Positions 1 to 8,188 of a stretch of 64,000 bases of DNA are shown here, piece by piece. Made by a program: the position numbers and the translations under genes. Under the pieces are notes generated by a model. That model ran no database searches, had not been told where the DNA came from, and saw nothing but the letters and a program-made list of their open reading frames with translations. Position 1 is the stretch's first letter, and every line of letters begins with the position of its first letter. This DNA comes from Rhodococcus sp. UNC23MFCrub1.1 (GTDB lineage: Bacteria; Actinomycetota; Actinomycetes; Mycobacteriales; Mycobacteriaceae): positions 496,001 to 560,000 of the forward strand of contig NZ_JMLQ01000001.1 of NCBI RefSeq assembly GCF_000686025.1. Direction: 5' to 3'.

Positions 1-812
1 GCGGCTCCGACGCGTTCGTGCTGCAGAGCCACCCGTTCCCGCTGAACACGTGGCTCATGGAACAGCTCATCATGATCGACGCGCTCAAGCGCGGATCGGC
101 CAAGCGCATCACCGCGATCCTGCCGTTCTACCCCTACGCCCGCCAGGACAAGAAGCACCGCGGCCGCGAGCCCATCTCTGCACGCCTGGTCGCCGATCTG
201 CTCAAGACGGCCGGCGCCGACCGCATCATCACGGTCGATCTGCACACCGATCAGATCCAGGGCTTCTTCGACGGCCCGGTCGACCACATGCACGCGCACA
301 GCCAGCTCGCCGACCACATCCGCGAGGGCTACAACCTCGAGCACATCACCGTGGTCTCCCCCGACTCCGGCCGCGTGCGCGTCGCGGAGAAGTGGGCCGA
401 CTCGCTCGGCGGGGCGCCGCTGGCGTTCATTCACAAGACACGAGATCCGTTGGTGCCCAACCAGGTCAAGTCGAACCGAGTCGTCGGTGACGTCGAGGGA
501 CGCACCTGCATCCTGATCGACGACATGATCGACACCGGTGGCACCATCGCCGGCGCGGTGAAGGTGCTCGAGGAGGCCGGCGCGGGCGACGTCGTCATCG
601 CCGCCACGCACGGCGTGCTGAGCCACCCGGCCGCCGAGCGCCTCGCGTCGTGCGGCGCCAAGGAGGTCGTCGTGACCAACACGCTGCCCATCAGTGACGA
701 CAAGCTGTTCCCGTCGCTGACCGTGCTCTCCATCGCACCCCTGCTCGGCAAGACCATCCGTGAGGTCTTCGAGAACGGGTCCGTCACCAGCCTGTTCAAC
801 GGCAACGCCTGA
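1..812 (+). CDS. prs: Ribose-phosphate pyrophosphokinase (PRPP synthetase), 3' part
   Basis: The enzyme makes PRPP from ribose 5-phosphate and ATP in the cytosol, for nucleotide, histidine and tryptophan synthesis. The frame is open to the left edge, and the first codons already encode the conserved GSDAFVLQSH stretch, so roughly the first 50 to 60 residues lie outside the window. Visible family features are the RQDKKHRGREPISARL segment, the VDLHTDQIQGFFDGPVDH metal and nucleotide region, and the PRPP-binding DDMIDTGGT loop. The stop is followed by a very strong hairpin, so this is the last gene of its operon. In M. tuberculosis prsA is also close to rplY and pth, but there the ergothioneine genes do not lie between them. 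Confidence 0.97.
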   Translation, partial: GSDAFVLQSHPFPLNTWLMEQLIMIDALKRGSAKRITAILPFYPYARQDKKHRGREPISARLVADLLKTAGADRIITVDLHTDQIQGFFDGPVDHMHAHSQLADHIREGYNLEHITVVSPDSGRVRVAEKWADSLGGAPLAFIHKTRDPLVPNQVKSNRVVGDVEGRTCILIDDMIDTGGTIAGAVKVLEEAGAGDVVIAATHGVLSHPAAERLASCGAKEVVVTNTLPISDDKLFPSLTVLSIAPLLGKTIREVFENGSVTSLFNGNA

Positions 813-829
813 GAAACGACGTCACCGAC

Positions 830-866
830 CGACACTCCCCGCGGACCTCGTCCGCGGGGAGTGTCG
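830..866. terminator. Bidirectional terminator between prs and egtD
   Basis: A perfect 17-bp inverted repeat (830-846 with 850-866) encloses a 3-nt loop between two convergent genes. It is GC-rich and followed by a short T-containing tract on each side. It can serve prs on the plus strand and egtD on the minus strand. Confidence 0.85.
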
Positions 867-878
867 TCGTCGGGCGCC

Positions 879-1865
879 CTACTTCCGGGCCAGCACCAGG
901 GCGAAGCGCTCGTCGGAATCGGTCCAGAACTCGTCGACCGTCAGCCCCGCCGCGGCCAGTTCGCCGGTGATCGACTCGCGTCGGAACTTGGCGGAGATCT
1001 CGGTCCGCATCTCCTCGCCCGCCGCGAACTGCACGTCCAGGTCGAGGTCCGCGACGCGCACCGTGTGGTCGCGACGTGCGCGCAGCCGCATCTCGATCCA
1101 CTCGTTGCGCTCGTCCCACACGGCGACGTGCTCGAAGTCGTCCACGTCGAAGTCGGCGTTCAGCTGCCCGTTCAACACGGAGAGCACATTCAGGTCGAAC
1201 TGCGCCGTCACTCCCTGCGCGTCGTCGTACGCGGGCACCAGAACCGCGGGGTCGATGACCAGCCCGACCCCGAGCAACAGGAACTCCCCCGTGTCGAGGG
1301 TGTTCGAGATGGCAGAGAGGAACTCGGCGCGCTCCTGCGGCACGAGGTTCCCCAGCGTGCCGCCCAGGAACGCCAACGTCCTGCGCCCGCCGGTGGGGAC
1401 CCAGAACAAACCACTGTCCGGGCCGCCGGTGCTCGTGAAATCACTCACCACACCGTGGATCTCGAGGTCCGGGTACTGTCGCGACAACTCCTCCATCGCA
1501 CCGGTCAACGCCGACGGCGACACGTCCTGCGGGACGTAGCGACGCAGGGTGCCGTGTTCCAGACCCGCGGACAGCAGCACCCGGGTCTTGTCCGACGATC
1601 CGGAGCCCAACTCGACCAGCACCTCCACTCCCGTCACGCGGGCGATCTCCGCGGCCCGTTCGGTCAGCAGGGCGCGCTCGGTGCGCGTCGGGTAGTACTC
1701 GTCCAACTCGGTGATGCGCTCGAACAGTTCGCTGCCCACGGCATCGTAGAAGTACTTCGGCGGCAACCATTTCGGCGTCGCGGTGAGCCCGCGGCGGGCA
1801 TCTTCCCGCAGCGATTCCTGTAGATCACCCTCGGTGATGTGGATGTCCAGTGACGGCGCTGTCAT
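879..1865 (-). CDS. egtD: L-histidine N-alpha-methyltransferase EgtD
   Basis: The enzyme trimethylates the alpha-amino group of histidine with SAM to give hercynine, the first committed ergothioneine intermediate. The protein is 328 residues from the chosen ATG (MTAPSLDIHI), which follows a GAGGAG ribosome site at 6-nt spacing; a frame extension to 1892 has no such site. The SAM motif ELGSGSSDKT, the YDAVGSELFERIT region near the N-terminus and the Glu-rich C-terminal half match the EgtD family (DUF2260). It is the last gene of the egtA-B-C-D run on the minus strand, 49 bp after egtC, and ends at the hairpin shared with prs. Confidence 0.95.
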   Translation of the reverse strand: MTAPSLDIHITEGDLQESLREDARRGLTATPKWLPPKYFYDAVGSELFERITELDEYYPTRTERALLTERAAEIARVTGVEVLVELGSGSSDKTRVLLSAGLEHGTLRRYVPQDVSPSALTGAMEELSRQYPDLEIHGVVSDFTSTGGPDSGLFWVPTGGRRTLAFLGGTLGNLVPQERAEFLSAISNTLDTGEFLLLGVGLVIDPAVLVPAYDDAQGVTAQFDLNVLSVLNGQLNADFDVDDFEHVAVWDERNEWIEMRLRARRDHTVRVADLDLDVQFAAGEEMRTEISAKFRRESITGELAAAGLTVDEFWTDSDERFALVLARK

Positions 1866-1914
1866 GACGAACTCCTCGGTGCTGACGAGCATGGAAGGTG
1901 CAGGGGTGGAGCGG

Positions 1915-2646
1915 TCAGAAGGTGGTGATGTTCACGGATCCCGGTCGGGCGGAGACGAGGCACCGATCGGGCACCTGCTGCCATCCGGGCAGATCGTCGA
2001 GCGGTTCGGACGCGAGGACGACGCTGTCCTCGTCGTACCGGACGGAGAGCGAGTGGTGGAGCGTCGTCGCCCAGAGCGACTCGCCATCGCCGAGCAGCAG
2101 GTTGACGCGCGAGTCCGGGGCGGCGGCGTCGACGTCCGCCAGCAGACCGGCGAGTGCGTCCGCCGGATCGCGGTCCAGTAGCCGCTGCTGCAGAATCGCC
2201 CACAGCACAGCGGAATCCGTGGGTGCCGCCAACCGCAGCAGCGACTCGACGGGCACCTTCTCGGCGAGCGCGGAGACCGACTGCGGCCATCCGCGCACGA
2301 CACCGTTGTGGCTGAACGCCCATCGACCCTCGACGAAGGGCGCGCACGCCGACCGCTCGACGGGCATGCCGACGGTGGCGGACCGCACGGCCCCCATCAC
2401 CGCCACCGAGCGGATGTGGGTGAGCGTGTCGGTGACGGCCGGGTCACCCCACATCGGCATCGCACTCCGATACGACGACGCGGTGCCGTTCGACCACCAG
2501 GCCGCACCGAAGCCGTCCGCGTTGATCGTGCCGCCGCCGCGCATCTCGCGGGGTGCGTACGACTGGGTGAGCAGCGATGTCGGGCCCGCGGTGAGCACGT
2601 CTCCGACGGTGCGTGCGGGTCCGAGATAGCCGACGTGTCGGCACAT
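1915..2646 (-). CDS. egtC: Gamma-glutamyl-hercynylcysteine sulfoxide amidohydrolase EgtC
   Basis: This is a class II glutamine amidotransferase-fold hydrolase of 243 residues that removes the gamma-glutamyl group from the EgtB product. Met1 is followed directly by Cys2 (MCRHVGYLG), the N-terminal nucleophile exposed after Met removal. The RGGGTINADGFGAAWW and SHNGVV segments are family signatures. It begins 3 bp after the stop of egtB, so the two are almost certainly co-transcribed. Its presence shows that the cluster uses the gamma-glutamylcysteine route typical of mycobacteria, not a direct cysteine route. Confidence 0.94.
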   Translation of the reverse strand: MCRHVGYLGPARTVGDVLTAGPTSLLTQSYAPREMRGGGTINADGFGAAWWSNGTASSYRSAMPMWGDPAVTDTLTHIRSVAVMGAVRSATVGMPVERSACAPFVEGRWAFSHNGVVRGWPQSVSALAEKVPVESLLRLAAPTDSAVLWAILQQRLLDRDPADALAGLLADVDAAAPDSRVNLLLGDGESLWATTLHHSLSVRYDEDSVVLASEPLDDLPGWQQVPDRCLVSARPGSVNITTF

Positions 2647-2649
2647 CCG

Positions 2650-3978
2650 CTACCGGTGTCCCACGTCGCGGGCGCACCGGAAGCCGGCGAAGATCTGGCG
2701 CCGGATCGGGTGGTCCCAGTTGCGGAACGTCGCGCGGACCGCCGTCTGGTCGGTGCCGAACGAGCCGCCGCGCAACACCTTGTAGTCGCCACCGAAGAAC
2801 ACCTCGGAGTACTCCGGGTAGGGGAACATCTCGAACCCGGGGTACGGCTCGAAGTCGGACGACGTCCACTCCCAGACGTCGCCCATCAGCTGTTCGACGC
2901 CGAGCGGCGAGGCTCCCTCGGGATACGCGCCGACGTCGGCGGGTTCGAGGTGGCGTTGACCGAGATTCGCGTGCCGGTCGTCGGCGTCGTCGTCGCCCCA
3001 GGGGTTGCGCCGGGAGAGCCCGGACGCGGGGTCGAAGCGTGCCGCCTTCTCCCATTCCGCCTCGGTCGGCAGGCGCTTGCCGGCCCAGCGGGCGTAGGCG
3101 TCGGCTTCGAACCAGCTGACGTGAACCACGGGCTGCGCTGCTCGAATCTGCTTCGCACGTCCGAAGACTCGACGCCACCACACACCGTCGTCGTCCTGCG
3201 ACCAGAACTGCGGCGCGGTGAGACCGGCCTCGGTGCGGTGTGCCCAGCCGCGTTCGGTCCACAGCTCCTCGCGGTCGTAGCCACCGTCGGCGATGAACTG
3301 GAGGTACTCACCGTTGGTCACCGGAGCCGCGTCGATCGCGAAGGTGGGCACCTCGACAGTGTGCGCGGGCCGCTCGTTGTCGAGGGCCCACGGATCGTCG
3401 CCGGTTCCCATCTCGAACGCGCCACCGGGGACGATGACCTCGACGTCGTGGGCGGGCGGCAGCTGGGCGCGGGGAGCGTCGGGTGCGTCCAGCACGGCGT
3501 CGCCGGTGCGCAGCTGATGTGTCGCCAGCATCGTCTCGTCGTGCTGCTGTTCGTGCTGCGCGACCATCGCGAAGACGAAGCCGTTCTCCACCAGCCGACT
3601 CTCGGCGAAGGTGCAGCGCTGCAACGCATCCAGTGACAGGGCGCGCACGGTGTCGACGTAGGAACGCGCCTCGTCGGGCGACAGCAGATCCAGCCCCGGC
3701 CGGACGGACCGTGCGTGGCGGAACGCGTCGTAGAGGTCGTCGATCTCCGGGTGCACCGCGTCGCGACCGCCCACGTCGCGGACCAGCCACAGCTCTTCCT
3801 GGTTGCCGATGTGGGCGAGATCCCAGACCAGTGGGCTCATCAACGGCGACACCTGCTCGCGCAGCCCGTCCTCGTCGAGGCACCGGGTGAGCGCCAGGGT
3901 CCGGGCGCGGCTACGCACCAGCATCGATTCGAGCCGGCCGCGCAGCGCCACCGCGTCGACCGTCGTGTTCGCCGTCAT
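2650..3978 (-). CDS. egtB: Hercynine oxygenase EgtB
   Basis: This non-haem iron sulfoxide synthase joins hercynine and gamma-glutamylcysteine with O2. It is 442 residues: an N-terminal DinB-like half and a C-terminal formylglycine-generating-enzyme-like half (ending VLRGGSFGTDQ...FRCARDVG). The three iron-binding histidines are visible as H56 in WDLAHIGNQ and H142/H146 in QHEQQH. Its start overlaps the egtA stop by 4 bp (ATGA), which indicates translational coupling. Length and motifs match mycobacterial EgtB, so the assignment is secure. Confidence 0.96.
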   Translation of the reverse strand: MTANTTVDAVALRGRLESMLVRSRARTLALTRCLDEDGLREQVSPLMSPLVWDLAHIGNQEELWLVRDVGGRDAVHPEIDDLYDAFRHARSVRPGLDLLSPDEARSYVDTVRALSLDALQRCTFAESRLVENGFVFAMVAQHEQQHDETMLATHQLRTGDAVLDAPDAPRAQLPPAHDVEVIVPGGAFEMGTGDDPWALDNERPAHTVEVPTFAIDAAPVTNGEYLQFIADGGYDREELWTERGWAHRTEAGLTAPQFWSQDDDGVWWRRVFGRAKQIRAAQPVVHVSWFEADAYARWAGKRLPTEAEWEKAARFDPASGLSRRNPWGDDDADDRHANLGQRHLEPADVGAYPEGASPLGVEQLMGDVWEWTSSDFEPYPGFEMFPYPEYSEVFFGGDYKVLRGGSFGTDQTAVRATFRNWDHPIRRQIFAGFRCARDVGHR

Positions 3979-5228
3979 CGTGAGAACTCCTTCCGAGCAT
4001 CGCCTCGTGGTGGTGTCGCCGCTGTCCCTGGTGCCGTCGGCGGCTGGGCGGCGGAGCAGCGCGTCGCCGCGCGGCCCAGGGCTTCACGCGCCTCGCCGTG
4101 GCTGGAGTCGGCCGCGAGTGTCAGCAGCTCCACCGCAGCGCGCCGCAGCGCCTGGTCGGCGAGTCCGTCCCGCGCCGCGTCCTCCCACCTGGTCAGGGTG
4201 GGTTCCGCCAGGTCCAGCGCCTGATCGGCCACCGAGTCGGAGGACAGCAGGGCGTCCACCGCGTACATCGGCACCTCCCACGTCCCGTCGGGTTGGCCGT
4301 CGAGGTACCGGATCTCGAGGTGGCCGCTCGCACGCACGAGGGGAAACACCGTCGTCAGGTGGTAGTCCAGGTCGGCCGTCGTGGGGCGCCGACCCATGTC
4401 GTCGTCCAGGTCACCCTCGAGCCACTGGGCGAACGTGGCCTCGCGCGGCGGCGCGGCGAGGCGCCCGTCGCGTCGCACACACAGGAGCGGGACGTCCATC
4501 ACCCAGCGTGCGTAGTCGCGGACGGGATCGACCCCGAGCGGAACACGCGTGCGGGTGCGGTCCAGTTCGAACCAGGTGCGCATGCGCTGCGAGGCCCACC
4601 GACCGTCGGGAACGCCGTACAGAGCGGGCGTGGTCGCGAACGCCGCCAGTAACGCCGGACCCACGGCATGCACTGTGGCCCAGCGCCGTCGGATCTGCTC
4701 GTCGTCGCCGCCGGCGTCCACACTGACCTGGACCGCGGCCGTGTTGCACATCATGAGCTTGCCGTACGGGCCGTACTGCTCGAAGCGCTGCTCCATCGCG
4801 CAGTAGCGCGGCAGCGTCAGCAGGCGGTCGGGAGGTCGCAGCGTGTCCGCGCCGCCTCCGGCGAGGGAGATCCCGTGCGAGTCGAGCAGGCGGGTCAACG
4901 TCTGTTCGTCGTCGCGCAACGCCTCGACGACGGAGGCGAGGGACGTGGCGGGCGAGGACGACAATTCGATCTGACCACCGGGCTCGACGGAGACGACACT
5001 TCCGGAGCGGAGGGCGAGTGCGGGGGACTCGGGCCGAAGAGACTGCGGGGTGTGGGCACCCAGTGCCTCGGCGAGCGAGTCGAGAGTGGGACGTGCACCG
5101 GACGGGGTCCGGGTGAACCATTCGAGTTCTGCGCCGATCAGAGTCGGCGGCCCCACCTTGAAACAGACCCGGGCGAGGTATGCCTCGGCGGCGGGCCGCG
5201 AACTGAGAGTGCCGGAAACGGCCGTCAT
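3975..5228 (-). CDS. egtA: Glutamate-cysteine ligase EgtA
   Basis: EgtA makes gamma-glutamylcysteine, the sulfur donor for EgtB. The 417-residue protein has the GCS2-type ATP-grasp-like signatures IGAELEWF, PGGQIELSS and MMCNTAAVQVSVDAG. The ATG at 5228 follows a GGAGG ribosome site at 5-nt spacing. It is the first gene of the minus-strand egtA-B-C-D operon. The last 30 or so residues are low-complexity Pro/Ala and probably flexible. The promoter must lie in the 152-bp region shared with divergent egtE. Confidence 0.93.
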   Translation of the reverse strand: MTAVSGTLSSRPAAEAYLARVCFKVGPPTLIGAELEWFTRTPSGARPTLDSLAEALGAHTPQSLRPESPALALRSGSVVSVEPGGQIELSSSPATSLASVVEALRDDEQTLTRLLDSHGISLAGGGADTLRPPDRLLTLPRYCAMEQRFEQYGPYGKLMMCNTAAVQVSVDAGGDDEQIRRRWATVHAVGPALLAAFATTPALYGVPDGRWASQRMRTWFELDRTRTRVPLGVDPVRDYARWVMDVPLLCVRRDGRLAAPPREATFAQWLEGDLDDDMGRRPTTADLDYHLTTVFPLVRASGHLEIRYLDGQPDGTWEVPMYAVDALLSSDSVADQALDLAEPTLTRWEDAARDGLADQALRRAAVELLTLAADSSHGEAREALGRAATRCSAAQPPTAPGTAATPPRGDARKEFSR

Positions 5229-5380
5229 GGATGCCTCCGCGGGGTGACGGTGGAGCGTGAAGTGGAACGGGCACTGCGTACGGGAAGAGGAACGGACACT
5301 GCGTGTCCGGATGACGTCTACCCCCGCCCTTCACAGACTAATCGCTCCCGCGCGCGGTCGCCGGTAGTGTCGGCGTCACT
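5229..5380. promoter_or_regulatory. Divergent promoter region egtA / egtE with a direct repeat
   Basis: This 152-bp spacer separates the two divergent ergothioneine units. It holds a 15-bp direct repeat GAACGG(G/A)CACTGCGT at 5265-5279 and 5290-5304, spaced 25 bp. A TAGTGT box at 5365-5370 lies 10 nt before the egtE GTG and could be its -10 element. No regulator binding site was recognised by name. Confidence 0.5.
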
Positions 5381-6586
5381 GTGAACGCCACCCCCGAGAC
5401 GGACACCGTCGACGTGCTCGCCGCCCGCGCGGACACCCCTGCCGCCGAGCACGGGGTGTTCCTCGACAGCGCCGGCTCGTCGCTGCCGCCACAGCGCGTC
5501 GTCGAGACGGTCGTCGAGCACCTGCGCCGTGAGGCCGAGGTGGGCGGATACCGCGCAGCGCGTGAACGCTCGGAGGATCTCGCCGCGGTGCGCACGTCCG
5601 TGGAGATGCTGATCGGAGCCCCGACCGGCACCGTGGCACTGTCCGACAGCGCCACGCGGGCCTGGTGCGACTTCTTCTACGCGGTACCGCTCTCCCCCGG
5701 TGACCGCATCCTGGTCTCCACCGTCGAGTACGCCACCAACGCGATCGCCGCACTGCAGCGGGCGCGGGCGACCGGCGCGGTGGTCGACACCATTCCCGTG
5801 GACCCGTCCGGACGCATCGATCTCGAGGCCCTCGAGCGGATGATGGACGACCGCGTCGCGCTGGTCTCGCTCGTGCACGCGCCGACCAACGGCGGCCTGC
5901 TGAACCCGGTCCGGGAGATCGTCGACCTGGCCCACCGTCACGGGGCCCTCGTGCTGCTGGACGCCTGTCAGTCGGTGGGCCAGATCGCCCTCGACGTGGC
6001 GGAGCTCGGTGTGGACGCTCTCTCCGCGACGGGACGCAAGTGGCTGCGAGGACCGCGCGGTACCGGTTTCCTCCACGTCGCCCCGTCGGTGCTCGACACC
6101 CTGGAGCCGCGATCTCTGGATCTGCACAGTGCGTCCTGGACCGGCCCCGACTCCTACACCGTCGCCGACGACGCGCGGCGGTTCGAGACGTGGGAACACG
6201 ACGTCGCGGCCCGGCTCGGTCTCGGCGCCGCCGTCGATCTCCTGCTCGAACTCGGACCGAGCGCGGTGGAGGCCGCGGTGCGTGTGCGGGCCGAGCGGCT
6301 GCGGAGCGCCCTCACCGAGGTGCACGGCATCGCGGTGCACGACCTGGGCGACCACCACACCGGCATCGTGACCTTCACCGTCGAGGGCGTCGCGCCCGCC
6401 GCGGTGAAGGACGCACTGGCGGAGCGCGACATCACCGTCTCCGTCAGCCCGGCGTCGTCGACTCTGCTCGACATGACGGCCCGCGGACTGGACTCCGTCG
6501 TCCGGGCGTCTCCCCACTACTTCCTGACTCTCGATCAGATCGATCACGCCGTGGACGAGTGCCGGGCTCTGACGTCGCAGCGGTGA
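5381..6586 (+). CDS. egtE: PLP-dependent class V aminotransferase-fold enzyme, probable EgtE
   Basis: This 401-residue class V (cysteine-desulfurase-like) PLP enzyme probably performs the final C-S cleavage that gives ergothioneine. It has the LDSAGSS and REAEVGGYRA N-terminal motifs seen in EgtE proteins, the LLDACQSVGQ segment with the PLP-contacting Asp, and the PLP lysine in ATGRKWLRGPRGTGF. The GTG start is the first in frame. In M. tuberculosis egtE is the last gene of the egtABCDE run; here it is divergent from egtA. The position supports EgtE, but a related class V lyase cannot be excluded from sequence alone. Confidence 0.78.
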   Translation: MNATPETDTVDVLAARADTPAAEHGVFLDSAGSSLPPQRVVETVVEHLRREAEVGGYRAARERSEDLAAVRTSVEMLIGAPTGTVALSDSATRAWCDFFYAVPLSPGDRILVSTVEYATNAIAALQRARATGAVVDTIPVDPSGRIDLEALERMMDDRVALVSLVHAPTNGGLLNPVREIVDLAHRHGALVLLDACQSVGQIALDVAELGVDALSATGRKWLRGPRGTGFLHVAPSVLDTLEPRSLDLHSASWTGPDSYTVADDARRFETWEHDVAARLGLGAAVDLLLELGPSAVEAAVRVRAERLRSALTEVHGIAVHDLGDHHTGIVTFTVEGVAPAAVKDALAERDITVSVSPASSTLLDMTARGLDSVVRASPHYFLTLDQIDHAVDECRALTSQR

Positions 6587-6832
6587 CCCGCCGCCAACGG
6601 TGACGAGCAGGGGCGATTCGCGGCCGATCGGCGCGTTCGGGTAGTGTTCACGCCGTTGTCTCGGCGAGGGTGACGAGTGCGCAGTGCGTACGTCACCGTG
6701 ATCGACGCAGGCGCGGTCTCGCAGCCGTCCTCGTTCGTGTCCACGCCGAGCGAGTAGTACCCGCAGCAGTCACACCGGACCGCAGCCGTTTCAGACCGCA
6801 GTCACACCAGATCTTCCGAGGAGCCCCGTCCC
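6587..6832 (+). promoter_or_regulatory. Leader region upstream of rplY
   Basis: These 246 bp hold no credible gene. A TAGTGT box at 6642-6647 could be a -10 element, which would give rplY an untranslated leader of about 180 nt. A GAGGAG-like ribosome site (CCGAGGAGCC) precedes the rplY ATG. No named riboswitch or ribosomal leader motif was recognised. Confidence 0.4.
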
Positions 6833-7492
6833 ATGGCCAACGTTCTCAACGCCACCGTCCGCACCGAGTTCGGCAAGGGCGCAGCCCGCCGCACCCGCCG
6901 CGACGGTCTCGTCCCCGCCGTCCTGTACGGACACGCCACCGAGCCCAAGCACCTCGCGCTCCCGTCTCGCGAGTTCGCCGCCGTGCTCCGCGCCGACGGC
7001 ACCAACGCCGTCATCGAGCTCCAGGTCGACGGCGAGAAGCACCTCGCCCTCACCAAGTCGGTCGTGGTCCACCCGATCCGTAACTACATCGAGCACGCCG
7101 ACCTCCTCGTCATCCGTCGCGGCGAGAAGGTCACCGTCGAGATCAACGTCGTCGTCACCGGCGACGCGGCGCCCGGCGCCCTCGTCACCACCGATGCCAA
7201 CGTCATCGAGATCGAGGTCGACGCGACCCAGATCCCCGAGCAGTTCGAGGTCTCCGTCGAGGACGCCGAGATCGGCACCCAGATCCTCGCCTCGTCGATC
7301 GAGCTGCCGTCCGGCGCGACGCTGATCTCCGATCCCGAGCTCCTCCTCGTCAACGTCGTCGAGGCGCCCAGCGAGGCTGCACTCGAGGCCGAGGGCGCGG
7401 GCGATCTCGCCAGCAACGTCGCCGCCGAGGAAGAGGAGGCTGTCGAGGACAGCTCCGCCGCCGACGAGGCCGCAGCAGCAGACGAGAACTGA
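6833..7492 (+). CDS. rplY: 50S ribosomal protein L25 / general stress protein Ctc
   Basis: The 219-residue long form of L25 binds 5S rRNA in the large subunit. The N-terminal L25 domain (about residues 1-95, with [16 protein letters not shown] and VPAVLYGH) is followed by a beta-rich TL5/Ctc domain. The C-terminal tail of about 35 residues is acidic and Ala/Glu-rich, as usual in actinobacteria. It is followed by pth, the same pair as in mycobacteria, although a terminator-like hairpin separates them. Confidence 0.95.
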   Translation: MANVLNATVRTEFGKGAARRTRRDGLVPAVLYGHATEPKHLALPSREFAAVLRADGTNAVIELQVDGEKHLALTKSVVVHPIRNYIEHADLLVIRRGEKVTVEINVVVTGDAAPGALVTTDANVIEIEVDATQIPEQFEVSVEDAEIGTQILASSIELPSGATLISDPELLLVNVVEAPSEAALEAEGAGDLASNVAAEEEEAVEDSSAADEAAAADEN

Positions 7493-7509
7493 TCCACCGA
7501 GCACCACCG

Positions 7510-7539
7510 CGGCGCGCCTCCCTCACCGGAGGCGCGCCG
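7510..7539 (+). terminator. Intrinsic terminator after rplY
   Basis: A 12-bp perfect GC-rich stem (7510-7521 with 7528-7539) with a 6-nt loop is followed directly by TTTCTCGTT. It lies 17 bp after the rplY stop and 60 bp before pth, so it may be a full or partial terminator within the rplY-pth pair. Confidence 0.75.
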
Positions 7540-7599
7540 TTTCTCGTTCCCCCACTCCGCACGACCCCGCACGCCACGAGCTGAAAGCGACTGCCGCAC

Positions 7600-8178
7600 A
7601 TGACCGATCGCCCTGCTCTCGTCATCGGCCTGGGTAATCCCGGGCCGCAGTACGAGCGCACCCGACACAACGTCGGCGCCGTCGTCGTCGACACCCTGGC
7701 GGAGCGGATGCGAGGGTCGTTCTCGTCGCACAAGCGCAGCAACTCCGACCTGCTCCAGGCACGGCTCGGGACTCGCCCGGTCGTGCTGGGGAAGCCGCGG
7801 TCGTACATGAACGAGTCCGGGGGCCCGGTCGCCAACCTGGCCCGGTTCTTCTCCGTGGCGCCGGCGGACATCATCGTCGTGCACGACGAACTCGACGTCG
7901 ATCTGGGTCAGGTGCGGCTCAAGGTCGGCGGCGGGGAGGGCGGGCACAACGGGCTGCGCTCGATCTCGAAGTCGTTGTCCACCAAGGACTACCTCCGTGT
8001 CCGGGTCGGGGTGGGGCGGCCGCCCGGCCGGATGGATCCGGCGTCGTACGTGCTCAAGCCCTTCGCCGCGTCCGAGCGCGACGAGGTGGCGGTCGTGCTG
8101 GAGGAGGCCGCGGACGCAGTGGAGCTGCTCCTGAAGGGCAGCCTCGAGGACGCGCAGAACCGCATCCACCGACCCTGA
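7600..8178 (+). CDS. pth: Peptidyl-tRNA hydrolase
   Basis: The enzyme releases peptides from peptidyl-tRNA that has dropped off the ribosome. It is 192 residues. Visible family features are [19 protein letters not shown] (with the catalytic His in TRHNVG), the [13 protein letters not shown] loop, and [28 protein letters not shown] with the conserved catalytic Asp and Asn. It is convergent with pks16, with a 10-bp gap, as in the mycobacterial pth-pks16 neighbourhood. Confidence 0.97.
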   Translation: MTDRPALVIGLGNPGPQYERTRHNVGAVVVDTLAERMRGSFSSHKRSNSDLLQARLGTRPVVLGKPRSYMNESGGPVANLARFFSVAPADIIVVHDELDVDLGQVRLKVGGGEGGHNGLRSISKSLSTKDYLRVRVGVGRPPGRMDPASYVLKPFAASERDEVAVVLEEAADAVELLLKGSLEDAQNRIHRP

Positions 8179-8188
8179 TGCGGTGAGC

